In this document: piece by piece, positions 7,574-15,255 of the stretch
How the letters are laid out: the number at the start of each line of letters is the position of its first letter
Numbering within the stretch: the first letter of the stretch is position 1
From: Rhodospirillales bacterium
GTDB taxonomy: Bacteria > Pseudomonadota > Alphaproteobacteria > Reyranellales > Reyranellaceae
Assembly (NCBI GenBank): GCA_013205335.1
Contig: JABMNB010000684.1
Coordinates: 1-19,065 of the forward strand
Direction: 5' to 3'
Length of the DNA stretch: 19,065 nt
The notes under the pieces: model-generated
Database searches by the model: none
What the model was told of the DNA's origin: nothing
The model's input: only the letters and a program-made list of their open reading frames with translations
Position numbers and translations under genes: made by a program

Positions 7574-8359
7574 TTACTCCCGACCGATGAAGTTCGTGAC
7601 AAGTTTGGCGAGTGTCTCGGGCTGTTCCATGTCGACGCAATGGCCGGCGGCCTTGACGATCTCCAGGCGGGCGTTGGGCAGCGCCTCGACGTAGCGCTTG
7701 GCCACACTCTGGGGCACCACCTTGTCGTCATCGCCCCACACCACCAGGGCAGGTGCGCGCACGGCGCCCAGCAGATGCGGCAGGGTCTGGCTGTACATGT
7801 AGGGCTTCCAGGCGATGCGGAAGCTCATCTCGCGACAAATGTCCCACATCTCGAGCTGATCGATCGACGGCTCGGCGCCGTAGACGCGGTCGAACGCTTT
7901 TTGGTCGTGGAAACCGGCGCGGGCATAATCGACGTAGCCGGTGATCGCGAGGTCGAGGATGTCGCCCTCAGGCGGCTTGATGCCCATGGCGCCGACCAGC
8001 ACCAGATGCGACAGATCGTCGGGCGCCATGCTGGCCATTTCAGCCGCGATCCAGCCGCCGAAGCCCAGGCCCAGGAGCGCCACGTTCTTTAGTTTAAGCT
8101 CGCTCAAGAGGCCGCGATGCATCACCGCGATGTCGCGCACGCTGCGCATCCAGGTCGGCCGCTCCGATCGGCTGTAGCCGGGATGATGCGGCACCAGCAC
8201 GTCGTAATGTGCCGCCAGGGCATCGTAGAAAGGCAGGCGATCCAGCGTGCCGGTCTCGTGATGCAGCACCACGACCGGCCGGCCTTTGCCGGCGCGCTGC
8301 AGATGCAGCTTGGTGCCGCCCGCCTCGATCGTGGAGTCGGTCCAGTTCACTCCCGCCAT
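7574..8359 (-). CDS. Alpha/beta hydrolase-fold protein lacking the nucleophile serine
   Basis: A 261-residue alpha/beta hydrolase fold protein, first gene of the minus-strand operon. The oxyanion-strand region reads VVVLHHETG (29-37), where HGxG is usual. The nucleophile elbow, normally GxSxGG, reads GLGFGG at 97-102, with glycine codon GGC (8063-8065) at position 99 in place of serine. The acid region WGDDD (208-212) and the histidine AGH (H240) are intact. The family normally cleaves esters, lactones or C-C bonds; without the nucleophile it may be non-hydrolytic, a binding protein, or use another mechanism. The start is ATG 8359, with AAGGAAA about eight bases upstream. Four bases separate it from the LLM oxygenase gene. 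Confidence 0.9.
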   Translation of the reverse strand: MAGVNWTDSTIEAGGTKLHLQRAGKGRPVVVLHHETGTLDRLPFYDALAAHYDVLVPHHPGYSRSERPTWMRSVRDIAVMHRGLLSELKLKNVALLGLGFGGWIAAEMASMAPDDLSHLVLVGAMGIKPPEGDILDLAITGYVDYARAGFHDQKAFDRVYGAEPSIDQLEMWDICREMSFRIAWKPYMYSQTLPHLLGAVRAPALVVWGDDDKVVPQSVAKRYVEALPNARLEIVKAAGHCVDMEQPETLAKLVTNFIGRE

Positions 8360-8504
8360 TCCGAGTTTCCTTCCCTATTAGCCTGGATCGTTGCAACCGG
8401 ACCCTGGAGAGTCAAACTTTCGACCGGCGGAGCGTCCGACGTCTGGTTGTTCGCCGGGGGTCGCGCTATTAAGACTCCACTCTTGCCACAGGAAAGACAT
8501 CACC
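8360..8504. promoter_or_regulatory. Divergent promoter region between hydrolase operon and fgd-cof operon
   Basis: These 145 bases separate two divergent operons and must hold both promoters. For the plus strand, TGGTTG (8444-8449) and TATTAA (8467-8472) with a 17-base spacer are the best sigma-70-like pair, about 32 bases before the GTG of fgd; the -35 match is weak. For the minus strand, TAATAG just before the hydrolase ribosome binding site could be a -10. No clear operator palindrome is visible. Confidence 0.4.
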
Positions 8505-9512
8505 GTGCTCAAGCTCGGATACAAGGCGTCGGCCGAACAATTCGCGCCCGGCAGGCTGCTCGACTTCGGATGCCTGGCCGAGGCCGTGGGATTCGAGTCG
8601 GTGTTCGTCAGCGACCACTTCCAGCCGTGGAAGCACGTCGATGGTCATGCGCCCAACTCGCTCGCGTGGCTGGGCGCCCTCGGCGCCCGCACCTCGCGGG
8701 TCATGATGGGCACCAGCGTGCTCACGCCCACTTTCCGCTACCACCCCTCGATCGTGGCGCAGGCCTTCGGCACGCTGGGCGCGATGTTCCCGGGCCGCGT
8801 GATCCTTGGGATCGGCACCGGCGAATCGCTGAACGAAGTGCCATCGACTGGCCAGCCCTGGCCCGAGTTCAAGGAACGCTTTGCCCGGATGCGCGAAGCC
8901 GTAACTCTGATCCGCACGCTGTGGCGCGGGGAGCGCGTCAGTTTCGAGGGCGAATATTACAAGACCGAGAAGGCCACCATCTACGACCGGCCCGACGTCG
9001 AGGTGCCGATCTATGTGGCCGCGGCGGGCGCGCTGGTGGCGCGCTACGCCGGCCGCTCCGGCGACGGCTTCATATGCACCAGCGGCAAGAAGTGGGATCT
9101 CTACACCGACACGCTGCTGCCCAAGGTCGCCGAGGGCATCGCCGCCGCGGTCGAGCCCAAGAAGCAGCCCTATAGCCATATGATCGAGGTCAAGGTATCG
9201 TTCGACACCGACCCCAAGCGCGCCCTAGAGGACACACGGCACTGGGCAGCGCTGGCGCTGACACCGGAAGAGAAGATGACGGTCGAGGATCCGGTCGAGA
9301 TGCAGCGCCTGGCCGATGCCTTGCCGCTGGAGCGCGCAGCGAGCCGCTGGATCGTGTCGAGCGACCCCGACGAGCATGTCGAAAAGGTCGGCGCCTATGT
9401 GAAGCTGGGTTTCCGTCATCTCGTGTTCCATGCCCCCGGTCCGGACCAGGAGCGGTTCCTCAAGCTCTACAGCGAGCAGGTGCTGCCGCGCCTGCGCAAG
9501 AAGTTCGGATGA
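8505..9512 (+). CDS. fgd: F420-dependent glucose-6-phosphate dehydrogenase
   Basis: Predicted to oxidise glucose 6-phosphate to 6-phosphogluconolactone while reducing F420, the route by which mycobacteria supply F420H2. The 335-residue protein follows Mycobacterium tuberculosis FGD1 (336 residues, compared from memory) almost end to end: KLGYKASAEQFAP, SDHFQPWKH, GTSVLTPTFRY, GTGESLNE, ICTSGK, RWIVSSDPDE and HLVFHAPG. Active-site H38, W42 and E107 match FGD1 H40, W44 and E109. The phosphate-binding residues K198, K259 and R283 of FGD1 correspond to K195, K257 and R281, which favours a sugar phosphate over other substrates. The start is GTG 8505, with AGGAAAG at 8490-8496; the frame is open to 8391 but unrelated to the family. 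The stop overlaps the cofE start (ATGA). A related F420-dependent alcohol dehydrogenase is less likely. Confidence 0.88.
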   Translation: MLKLGYKASAEQFAPGRLLDFGCLAEAVGFESVFVSDHFQPWKHVDGHAPNSLAWLGALGARTSRVMMGTSVLTPTFRYHPSIVAQAFGTLGAMFPGRVILGIGTGESLNEVPSTGQPWPEFKERFARMREAVTLIRTLWRGERVSFEGEYYKTEKATIYDRPDVEVPIYVAAAGALVARYAGRSGDGFICTSGKKWDLYTDTLLPKVAEGIAAAVEPKKQPYSHMIEVKVSFDTDPKRALEDTRHWAALALTPEEKMTVEDPVEMQRLADALPLERAASRWIVSSDPDEHVEKVGAYVKLGFRHLVFHAPGPDQERFLKLYSEQVLPRLRKKFG

Positions 9513-10282
9513 GCCCTACCGCCGCCTTGCAGCTGCTGGCGGTTCCCGGCCTGCCAATGATCGAGCCGGGCGATGACCTGGCCAAGCTCATCGCGGAGGG
9601 CCTCGCCCGCGGCAATCTTCAGCCGCGTGCCGGCGACGTGCTGGCGATCGCGCAGAAGGTCGTTTCCAAGGCCGAGGGCCGCAGCATCGACCTTGCCACG
9701 GTGAAGCCATCGGCGCGCGCGGTCGAGCTCGCCAAGGAAGTGCAGAAGGATCCGCGGCTAGTCGAATTGATCCTGTCGGAGTCCGTGCGCGTGGTGCGGT
9801 CCCGGCCCAACGTGTTGATCGTCGAGCATCGGCTGGGCTTCGTCATGGCCAATGCCGGCGTCGACCAGTCGAATGTCGGCCCGACCGACGGCGTCGAACG
9901 CGCCCTGCTGCTGCCGCTCGACCCTGACGGCACCGCCGAGACCCTGCGCAAAAGTCTCGCCGCGCAGTTCGGCGCGCCGCTGGCCGTGATCATCACCGAC
10001 AGTTTCGGCCGGGCCTGGCGGCGCGGCACGGCAGGCGTGGCGATCGGCGCCTCAGGCCTGCCTGCCCTGCTCGACCTGCGGGGCAATCCCGATCTGTTCG
10101 GCCGCACCCTGCAGGTCAGCATCTCGGGCTTTGCCGACGAGATCGCGGCCGCCGCCTCGCTGGTCATGGGCCAGGGCGACGAGGCGCAGCCGGTCGTGCT
10201 CGTCCGCGGCCTGACGTGGAGCGCGGCCAACAACCCGGCTTCCGAGCTCGTGCGGCCGGCGGCCGAGGATATGTTTCGGTGA
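9509..10282 (+). CDS. cofE: Coenzyme F420-0:L-glutamate ligase
   Basis: Adds L-glutamate residues to F420-0 using GTP, the last step of F420 synthesis. The 257-residue protein has the CofE layout: GDVLAIAQKVVSKAEGR at 42-58, HRLGFVMANAGVDQSN at 107-122, ITDSFGR at 162-168 followed by WRRGTAGVAIG, and DLRGNPDLFGR near 191. It ends after this domain, so the FMN-binding reductase domain fused to mycobacterial FbiB is absent, as in archaeal CofE. The ATG at 9509 overlaps the fgd stop by four bases (ATGA), and its own stop overlaps the cofD start (GTGA). The four genes fgd-cofE-cofD-cofC are therefore one tightly coupled operon. Confidence 0.95.
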   Translation: MSPTAALQLLAVPGLPMIEPGDDLAKLIAEGLARGNLQPRAGDVLAIAQKVVSKAEGRSIDLATVKPSARAVELAKEVQKDPRLVELILSESVRVVRSRPNVLIVEHRLGFVMANAGVDQSNVGPTDGVERALLLPLDPDGTAETLRKSLAAQFGAPLAVIITDSFGRAWRRGTAGVAIGASGLPALLDLRGNPDLFGRTLQVSISGFADEIAAAASLVMGQGDEAQPVVLVRGLTWSAANNPASELVRPAAEDMFR

Positions 10283-11211
10283 GCAAAGGCCTGGTGGTTG
10301 CGCTGTCCGGCGGCGTCGGCGGTGCCAAGCTGGCGCTTGGCCTCAGCCGTGTCCTGCCCGCGGATGAACTGTTGGTCGTGGCCAACACCGGCGACGATTT
10401 CGAGCACCTAGGCCTCAGCATCTGTCCCGACATCGACACGCTGACCTATGTATTGGCCGGCCTCGACAATCCGGTCACCGGCTGGGGACGCCGCGACGAG
10501 ACCTGGTCGTTCATGGAGACGATCTCGGCGCTGGGCGGTGAGGACTGGTTCCGCCTCGGCGATCGCGACCTCGCACTGCATGTCGAGCGCACCAAGCGGC
10601 TCGCTTCCGGCCAGAGCCTGTCGCAGGTCACCGGTGACGTCTGCCGGCGCCTCGGCGTCGGCCCCAGGGTGCTGCCGATGAGTGACGACCGCGTGCGCAC
10701 GCGCGTACGGAGCGACGAGGGCTGGATCGACTTCCAGGACTATTTCGTGCGCCAGCAGTGCCGCCCGGTCGTGCGCCAGCTCGCCTTCACCGGCGCCGCC
10801 GATGCCCGCCCGCAACCCGAGGTCATGGCTGCCCTGAACGGTGGCAACGTCCGCGCCGTGGTGATCTGCCCGTCCAACCCCTTCATCAGCGTCGAGCCGA
10901 TCCTTTCCGTGCCCGGCCTGCGCGCCGCGATCGACAACTGCGGCGCCCCCGTGGTGGCGGTGTCGCCGATCGTCACCGGCCGCGCGGTCAAGGGCCCGAC
11001 AGCCAAGATGATGCAGGAGCTCGGCCTCGCCGTGAGTTCGGCCACCGTGGCCGGCCGCTACGGCGATCTGCTCGACGGCTACATCGTCGATGCCGCCGAT
11101 TCCGGAGATATCAGGACCAGGCTGCACGTCGCGCCCACGTTGATGACGACACTCGAGGATCGCGAGGCGCTGGCCCGCACCGTACTCGCTTTCGCCCATT
11201 CGCTCACGTGA
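10279..11211 (+). CDS. cofD: CofD/FbiA: 2-phospho-L-lactate (or PEP/3-phosphoglycerate) transferase
   Basis: Transfers the phospho-acid moiety from the GDP-activated CofC product to Fo, giving F420-0 or dehydro-F420-0. The 310-residue protein is of normal length. It shows LSGGVGGAKLA at 9-19 and ANTGDDFEHLGLSICPDIDT at 35-54, followed by GWGRRDETW, GDRDLALH and, further on, ICPSNPFISVEPIL and VSPIVTGRAVKGPTAK, all hallmarks of CofD. The start is GTG 10279, which overlaps the cofE stop as GTGA; a longer frame from 10216 would run over the cofE coding region. Its stop overlaps the cofC start in the same way. Which phospho-acid is used depends on CofC and cannot be read here. Confidence 0.96.
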   Translation: MSKGLVVALSGGVGGAKLALGLSRVLPADELLVVANTGDDFEHLGLSICPDIDTLTYVLAGLDNPVTGWGRRDETWSFMETISALGGEDWFRLGDRDLALHVERTKRLASGQSLSQVTGDVCRRLGVGPRVLPMSDDRVRTRVRSDEGWIDFQDYFVRQQCRPVVRQLAFTGAADARPQPEVMAALNGGNVRAVVICPSNPFISVEPILSVPGLRAAIDNCGAPVVAVSPIVTGRAVKGPTAKMMQELGLAVSSATVAGRYGDLLDGYIVDAADSGDIRTRLHVAPTLMTTLEDREALARTVLAFAHSLT

Positions 11212-11894
11212 GCGCGCCGGCCGACATCTGGGCCGTCATCCCCGTCAAGGAGCTGGACGGCGCCAAGCAGCGGCTGGCCGGCCTGCTCTCGCCTGCCCAA
11301 CGCCGCGCCCTGATCGAAGTGATGGTGCGCGAAGTCCTCGATGCCGTCGCCGGCACGCGCGAACTGGCGGGCATCATGGTCGTGACGCTCGACCCCGTGA
11401 TCGCGGCGCTCGCCACACGGCTCAGCGCCCGCGTGGTGACCGACGGCGCCCGCGACGGACATACCGGCAGCGTCACGGCGGGCCTTCGCCTGCTCGCCCG
11501 CGAACGCCGCGGCGGCATGATCACCCTGCCGGGCGACATTCCCGCCGCCACCTCGGCGGAGATCGACCGTGTGTTGGCGGCGCATCTCGCCGGCCCCTCT
11601 TTCACCATCTCGCCGGCACACGACGATCTCGGCTCCAATGCCGTCATCTGCTCGCCACTCGATTCGGTGCCGTTGCGCTTCGGCGAGAACAGCTACTTCC
11701 CGCATCTCGAGGCGGCGCGACGCATGGGTATCGAGCCAACCGTGATCCGCCAGCCCGGCATCGCCATGGACATCGACCATCCCGTCGATCTCGCGATGTT
11801 CCTGCGCTTGCCGCAATCCGCCGGCTTGCGCACCCGCGCCTTCCTGGAGGAAGCCGGCATCCCGCGATTGCTCGCCGAACGCGGGATCTCCTAG
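11208..11894 (+). CDS. cofC: CofC/FbiD: phospholactate/PEP/3-phosphoglycerate guanylyltransferase
   Basis: Couples GTP to a three-carbon phospho-acid to make the GDP-activated donor used by CofD. The 228-residue protein has the nucleotidyltransferase signature IPVKELDGAKQRLA at 11-24, LPGDIP with D110 near the metal site, HDDLGSNA at 138-145 and FGENSYFPH at 158-166. Archaeal CofC prefers 2-phospho-L-lactate, mycobacterial FbiD phosphoenolpyruvate and Paraburkholderia CofC 3-phosphoglycerate; I cannot assign this one. The start is GTG 11208, overlapping the cofD stop by four bases. The stop TAG lies in the palindrome CTAG at 11891-11894, which also supplies the stop of the convergent fbiC gene. 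Confidence 0.94.
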   Translation: MSAPADIWAVIPVKELDGAKQRLAGLLSPAQRRALIEVMVREVLDAVAGTRELAGIMVVTLDPVIAALATRLSARVVTDGARDGHTGSVTAGLRLLARERRGGMITLPGDIPAATSAEIDRVLAAHLAGPSFTISPAHDDLGSNAVICSPLDSVPLRFGENSYFPHLEAARRMGIEPTVIRQPGIAMDIDHPVDLAMFLRLPQSAGLRTRAFLEEAGIPRLLAERGIS

Positions 11895-14230
11895 GCCGCG
11901 GCGGCCCGCTTGCGGGGCGGTGTCAGGATGATCGGCGCAAGATCGGCCGCCACCAGCGACGCCGCACGGCGCTCCTCCGGGACGGCACGATAGAGCGTGT
12001 CGCGCTGCTGCGGCTCGCGGCCGATCGAGCGGATCAGCGCTTCCATCGCCTCGGGCGGCAACTCCTGCCCGTGCTGCGTGCCGGCGGCGCGCGAGATGCT
12101 CTCGTTCATCAGCGTGCCGCCAAGATCATTGGCGCCTGACTCGAGGCAGATCGCGGCCCCGGCCGGGCCCATCTTGACCCACGAAGTCTGGATGTTGGGA
12201 ATCACCGGATGCAGCACCAGGCGCGCAACCGAATGCATGATCACCGCCTCGCGAAAGGTCGGCCCGCGACGGGCGCGGCCCTGGCGATACATCGGCGCTT
12301 CCATGTGCACGAACGGCAGCGGCACGAATTCGGTGAAGCCGCCGGTCTCGACCTGAAGGTCGCGCAGCGCCAGAAGATGCCGCGTCCAGGCAAGCGGCGT
12401 CTCGACATGACCGTACATGATCGTCGAGGTCGTGCGCAGGCCGAGCTTGTGCGCGGCGCGCTGCACGTCGAGCCATTCGCCGGTGTTGATCTTGTCCGGG
12501 CAGATGATGGCGCGGATCTCGTCATCGAGGATCTCGGCGGCCGTGCCCGGCAGCGTGCCCAATCCGGCCTGCTGCAACCTGGCCAGAAAGGCGGAAATCG
12601 ACTGCTTCAGCGTTGCCGCGCCCTGCGTTACTTCGAGCGCCGAGAAGGCATGGATGTGCATGCCGGGCGTGGCTTCCTTGATCGCCTTGCAGATCGCGAC
12701 ATAGGTCTCGCCCGTGTAATCGGGATGGATGCCGCCCTGCATGCAGACTTCGGTGGCGCCGCGCTCCCACGCTTCGACGGCGCGCCGCTTCACCTCGTCG
12801 AGCGCCAGATCGTAGGGCGCGCCGCGCAGGTCTTCGTGGGTGCGGCCCTTCGAGAAGGCGCAGAACTTGCAGCGGAAGTAGCAGATGTTGGTGTAGTTGA
12901 TGTTGCGGTTGACGACGTAGCGCACGACGTCGCCGCTGACCGTCTGGCGCAGCGCATTGGCGGCGCCCGTGACATGCCGGTAGTCCACGTCGCGCGCCGC
13001 GAACAGGCGCACGATCTCCGGCGGATCGAGGCGCCGGCCCGAGGTGGCGCGATCGACGATGCGGCTGAGCTCGGGATCGACCTCCATGACGAGGACGCGC
13101 GGCGCCGGCGGCGTTGTCGTCTCGCCGGGCGACCAGTTGTCGTCGCGCGCCAGGCCCTCGGCATCGCTCATGCGCCGCACCTGTGTCGCGACTTCGGGCG
13201 CCAGCCAGATGTCGGCCGCACGCGCATAGGCGGGATAAAGCGGCAGTCGATTGACCAGCACCTTGCCCAACTCGGCGCTGCGGCGCGCTAGTTCATCGAT
13301 GGCGGGCCACGGTGCTTCGGGATTCACATGATCGGGCGTCACCGGCGAGATCCCGCCCCAGTCGTTCAACCCGGCCGCGATCAGGCGCGGATAGACACCC
13401 GGCGACAGGTTGGGCGGCGCCTGGATGTTCATGTCGGGCCCGAGGATCAGGCGCGCCGTGGCGATGGTCCACAGCAGGTCTTCGAGATCGGGTTCCTCGG
13501 CATCGGCGCGCTTGGTGTCGGCTTTGGCGCGGAAATTCTGGACGATCACTTCTTGTATGTGGTCGTGTGCAGCATGCAGGTCACGGATGGCTTCCAGCGC
13601 CTCGACGCGCTCTGCGCGCGTCTCGCCGATGCCGATCAGGATGCCGGTGGTGAACGGCACTTTCAGTTCGCCGGCGAGACGAATGGTCTCCAGGCGGACC
13701 GCCGGATGCTTGTCGGGCGAGCCGTAATGCACGCCGCCTTTTTCGCAGAGCCGCTCGCTGGTCGATTCCAGCATGATGCCCTGGCTCGCCGTCACCGCGC
13801 GCAGGCCCGCGATTTCCTCGCGAGTCATGATTCCCGGATTGGCATGCGGCAGCAGGCCGGTCTCGCGCAGCACCAGGCTGCACATCGCCGTCAGGTAGCT
13901 GATCGTGGTTTCGTGGCCCAGGGCGGCCACCGCCTCGCGCGCCGCGTGGTAGCGCAGCTCCGGCTTGTCGCCCAGGGTGAACAGCGCCTCGGTGCAGCCC
14001 GCCGCCGCACCGGCGCGGGCGATGGCGAGGACCTGCTCGGGCGAAAGATAGGCCGGCTGGCCGGCACGTGGCCGCTCGGCGAAGGTGCAGTAGTGGCAGA
14101 CGTCTCGGCAAAGATGCGTGAGCGGAATGAAGACCTTACGCGAATACGAGATCAGCCGGCCGTGGCCGCGATCGCGAAGCTCACCCGCCTCAGCCATCAG
14201 TGCGGCCAACGAAACGCTTGTCGTCATCAT
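11891..14230 (-). CDS. fbiC: FbiC: Fo synthase, fused CofG-CofH radical SAM protein
   Basis: Builds the deazaflavin Fo from tyrosine and 5-amino-6-ribitylamino-uracil. The 779-residue protein has two radical SAM modules. The N-terminal CofG half has CRDVCHYC with cluster cysteines C41, C45 and C48. The C-terminal CofH half has CYFRCKFC with C450, C454 and C457. Later blocks such as VCMQGGIHPDYTG, STIMYGHVET and NDLGGTLMNE are typical of CofH. It is shorter than mycobacterial FbiC, mainly at the N-terminus. The start is ATG 14230 or the next ATG at 14227; neither has a strong ribosome binding site (TTTTGGGC precedes). A TTG at 14284 would add 18 residues but would eat the divergent promoter. 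The gene is transcribed apart from, and towards, the cofEDC operon. Confidence 0.97.
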   Translation of the reverse strand: MMTTSVSLAALMAEAGELRDRGHGRLISYSRKVFIPLTHLCRDVCHYCTFAERPRAGQPAYLSPEQVLAIARAGAAAGCTEALFTLGDKPELRYHAAREAVAALGHETTISYLTAMCSLVLRETGLLPHANPGIMTREEIAGLRAVTASQGIMLESTSERLCEKGGVHYGSPDKHPAVRLETIRLAGELKVPFTTGILIGIGETRAERVEALEAIRDLHAAHDHIQEVIVQNFRAKADTKRADAEEPDLEDLLWTIATARLILGPDMNIQAPPNLSPGVYPRLIAAGLNDWGGISPVTPDHVNPEAPWPAIDELARRSAELGKVLVNRLPLYPAYARAADIWLAPEVATQVRRMSDAEGLARDDNWSPGETTTPPAPRVLVMEVDPELSRIVDRATSGRRLDPPEIVRLFAARDVDYRHVTGAANALRQTVSGDVVRYVVNRNINYTNICYFRCKFCAFSKGRTHEDLRGAPYDLALDEVKRRAVEAWERGATEVCMQGGIHPDYTGETYVAICKAIKEATPGMHIHAFSALEVTQGAATLKQSISAFLARLQQAGLGTLPGTAAEILDDEIRAIICPDKINTGEWLDVQRAAHKLGLRTTSTIMYGHVETPLAWTRHLLALRDLQVETGGFTEFVPLPFVHMEAPMYRQGRARRGPTFREAVIMHSVARLVLHPVIPNIQTSWVKMGPAGAAICLESGANDLGGTLMNESISRAAGTQHGQELPPEAMEALIRSIGREPQQRDTLYRAVPEERRAASLVAADLAPIILTPPRKRAAAA

Positions 14231-14301
14231 GCCCAAAACATAGTGCCAATCCCGGCCCACCGCATCGTGTAGTATCGCCGCCAAAATTGGGAGGTTTCAC
14301 C
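14231..14301. promoter_or_regulatory. Divergent promoter region of fbiC and LLM gene
   Basis: Seventy-one bases separate the divergent starts of fbiC and the LLM gene at 14302, so both promoters must lie here or reach into the coding regions. GGGAGG at 14289-14294 is the ribosome binding site of the plus-strand gene. TAGTAT near 14270 could be a plus-strand -10 box, without a good -35 partner. No operator-like palindrome is evident. Confidence 0.4.
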
Positions 14302-15255
14302 ATGCTCATCGGCTTCAACGCGCCAACGGCCGGCCCGCTGGCGGCGGCCGACGATCTCTTCCGCCTGGTGACGGGCGGCGAGGCCCTGGGCTTCGACTAC
14401 GCCACTTTCAGCGACCATGTCGTGATCCCGACCAACATCCAGGCGATATATCCCTACAGTTCGACGGGCGAATTTCCCGCCGGCGCCCGGGCCGAGCGCC
14501 ACGAGCAGCTGATCGAAGTGGCCTTCGTCGCCGCCAAGACGACGAAGCTCCGGCTCATCACCTCGGTGATGGTGGTGCCGCACCGGCCGGCCGTGCTGAC
14601 GGCCAAGATGCTGTCGACCATCGACGTCCTGTCGGGCGGCCGACTCACGGTCGGCATCGGCGCCGGCTGGCTGAAGGAGGAGTTCGAGGCGATCGACGCG
14701 CCGGACTTCGCCGCGCGTGGCAAGGTCACCGACGAATACATCGACGCCTTCATCGAGCTTTGGACCAAGGACGCGCCGCGCTTCAAGGGTGAGCACGTCT
14801 CCTTCGACAATATCGTCTTCGCCCACAAGCCGGTGCAGAAGCCCTATCCGCCGATCTGGGTCGGCGGCGAGAGCGGGCCGGCGCTGCGCCGCACCGCGCG
14901 CATCGGCGATGCCTGGTATCCGATCGGCACCAACCCGGCCAATCCGCTCGACAGCCTGGCGCGCTTCAAGACCCAGGTCGCGCGCCTGCGCAAGATGACC
15001 GCAGAGGCCGGCCGCGATCCCAAGGCCATGGGGCTTGCCTTTCGCTGCACGGCGCTGGGCGAATCAGTTCCACTCAAGGCGGGCGACGGCGAACGCCGCC
15101 TGTTCTCGGGCAAGCCGGCTGAGATCGCCGCCGACATGCGGGCGCTGCGTGAGATCGGCGTCGGCAACCTCGACTTCGGCTTCGGCAGCAACACTGTTGA
15201 AGCGATGCTGGCCGAGATGGAGGAGTTCAAGAAGGAAGTGCTGTCACTCCTCTAG
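14302..15255 (+). CDS. LLM-family F420-dependent oxidoreductase (TIGR03619-like)
   Basis: A 317-residue luciferase-like protein. FDYATFSDHVVIPTNIQAIYP near 31-51, TSVMVVPHRPAVLTAKMLSTID near 93-113, GAGWLKEEFEAIDAPDF near 120-136 and PPIWVGGESGPALRRTARIGDAW near 182-204 place it in the Rv2161c/TIGR03619 F420-dependent group, close in style to the gene at 4542-5420 (compare GWLKEEFEA). The start is ATG 14302, with GGGAGG seven bases upstream. It is a single gene facing away from fbiC. Its TAG stop sits in CTAG at 15252-15255, shared with the convergent LLM gene, so there is no room for a terminator between them. The substrate is unknown. Confidence 0.92.
   Translation: MLIGFNAPTAGPLAAADDLFRLVTGGEALGFDYATFSDHVVIPTNIQAIYPYSSTGEFPAGARAERHEQLIEVAFVAAKTTKLRLITSVMVVPHRPAVLTAKMLSTIDVLSGGRLTVGIGAGWLKEEFEAIDAPDFAARGKVTDEYIDAFIELWTKDAPRFKGEHVSFDNIVFAHKPVQKPYPPIWVGGESGPALRRTARIGDAWYPIGTNPANPLDSLARFKTQVARLRKMTAEAGRDPKAMGLAFRCTALGESVPLKAGDGERRLFSGKPAEIAADMRALREIGVGNLDFGFGSNTVEAMLAEMEEFKKEVLSLL

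Noticed and set aside
12209..13291. Long plus-strand open frames opposite fbiC (also 13328-14272)
   Set aside because: They are mirror frames of a strongly supported radical SAM gene, with no family match of their own.
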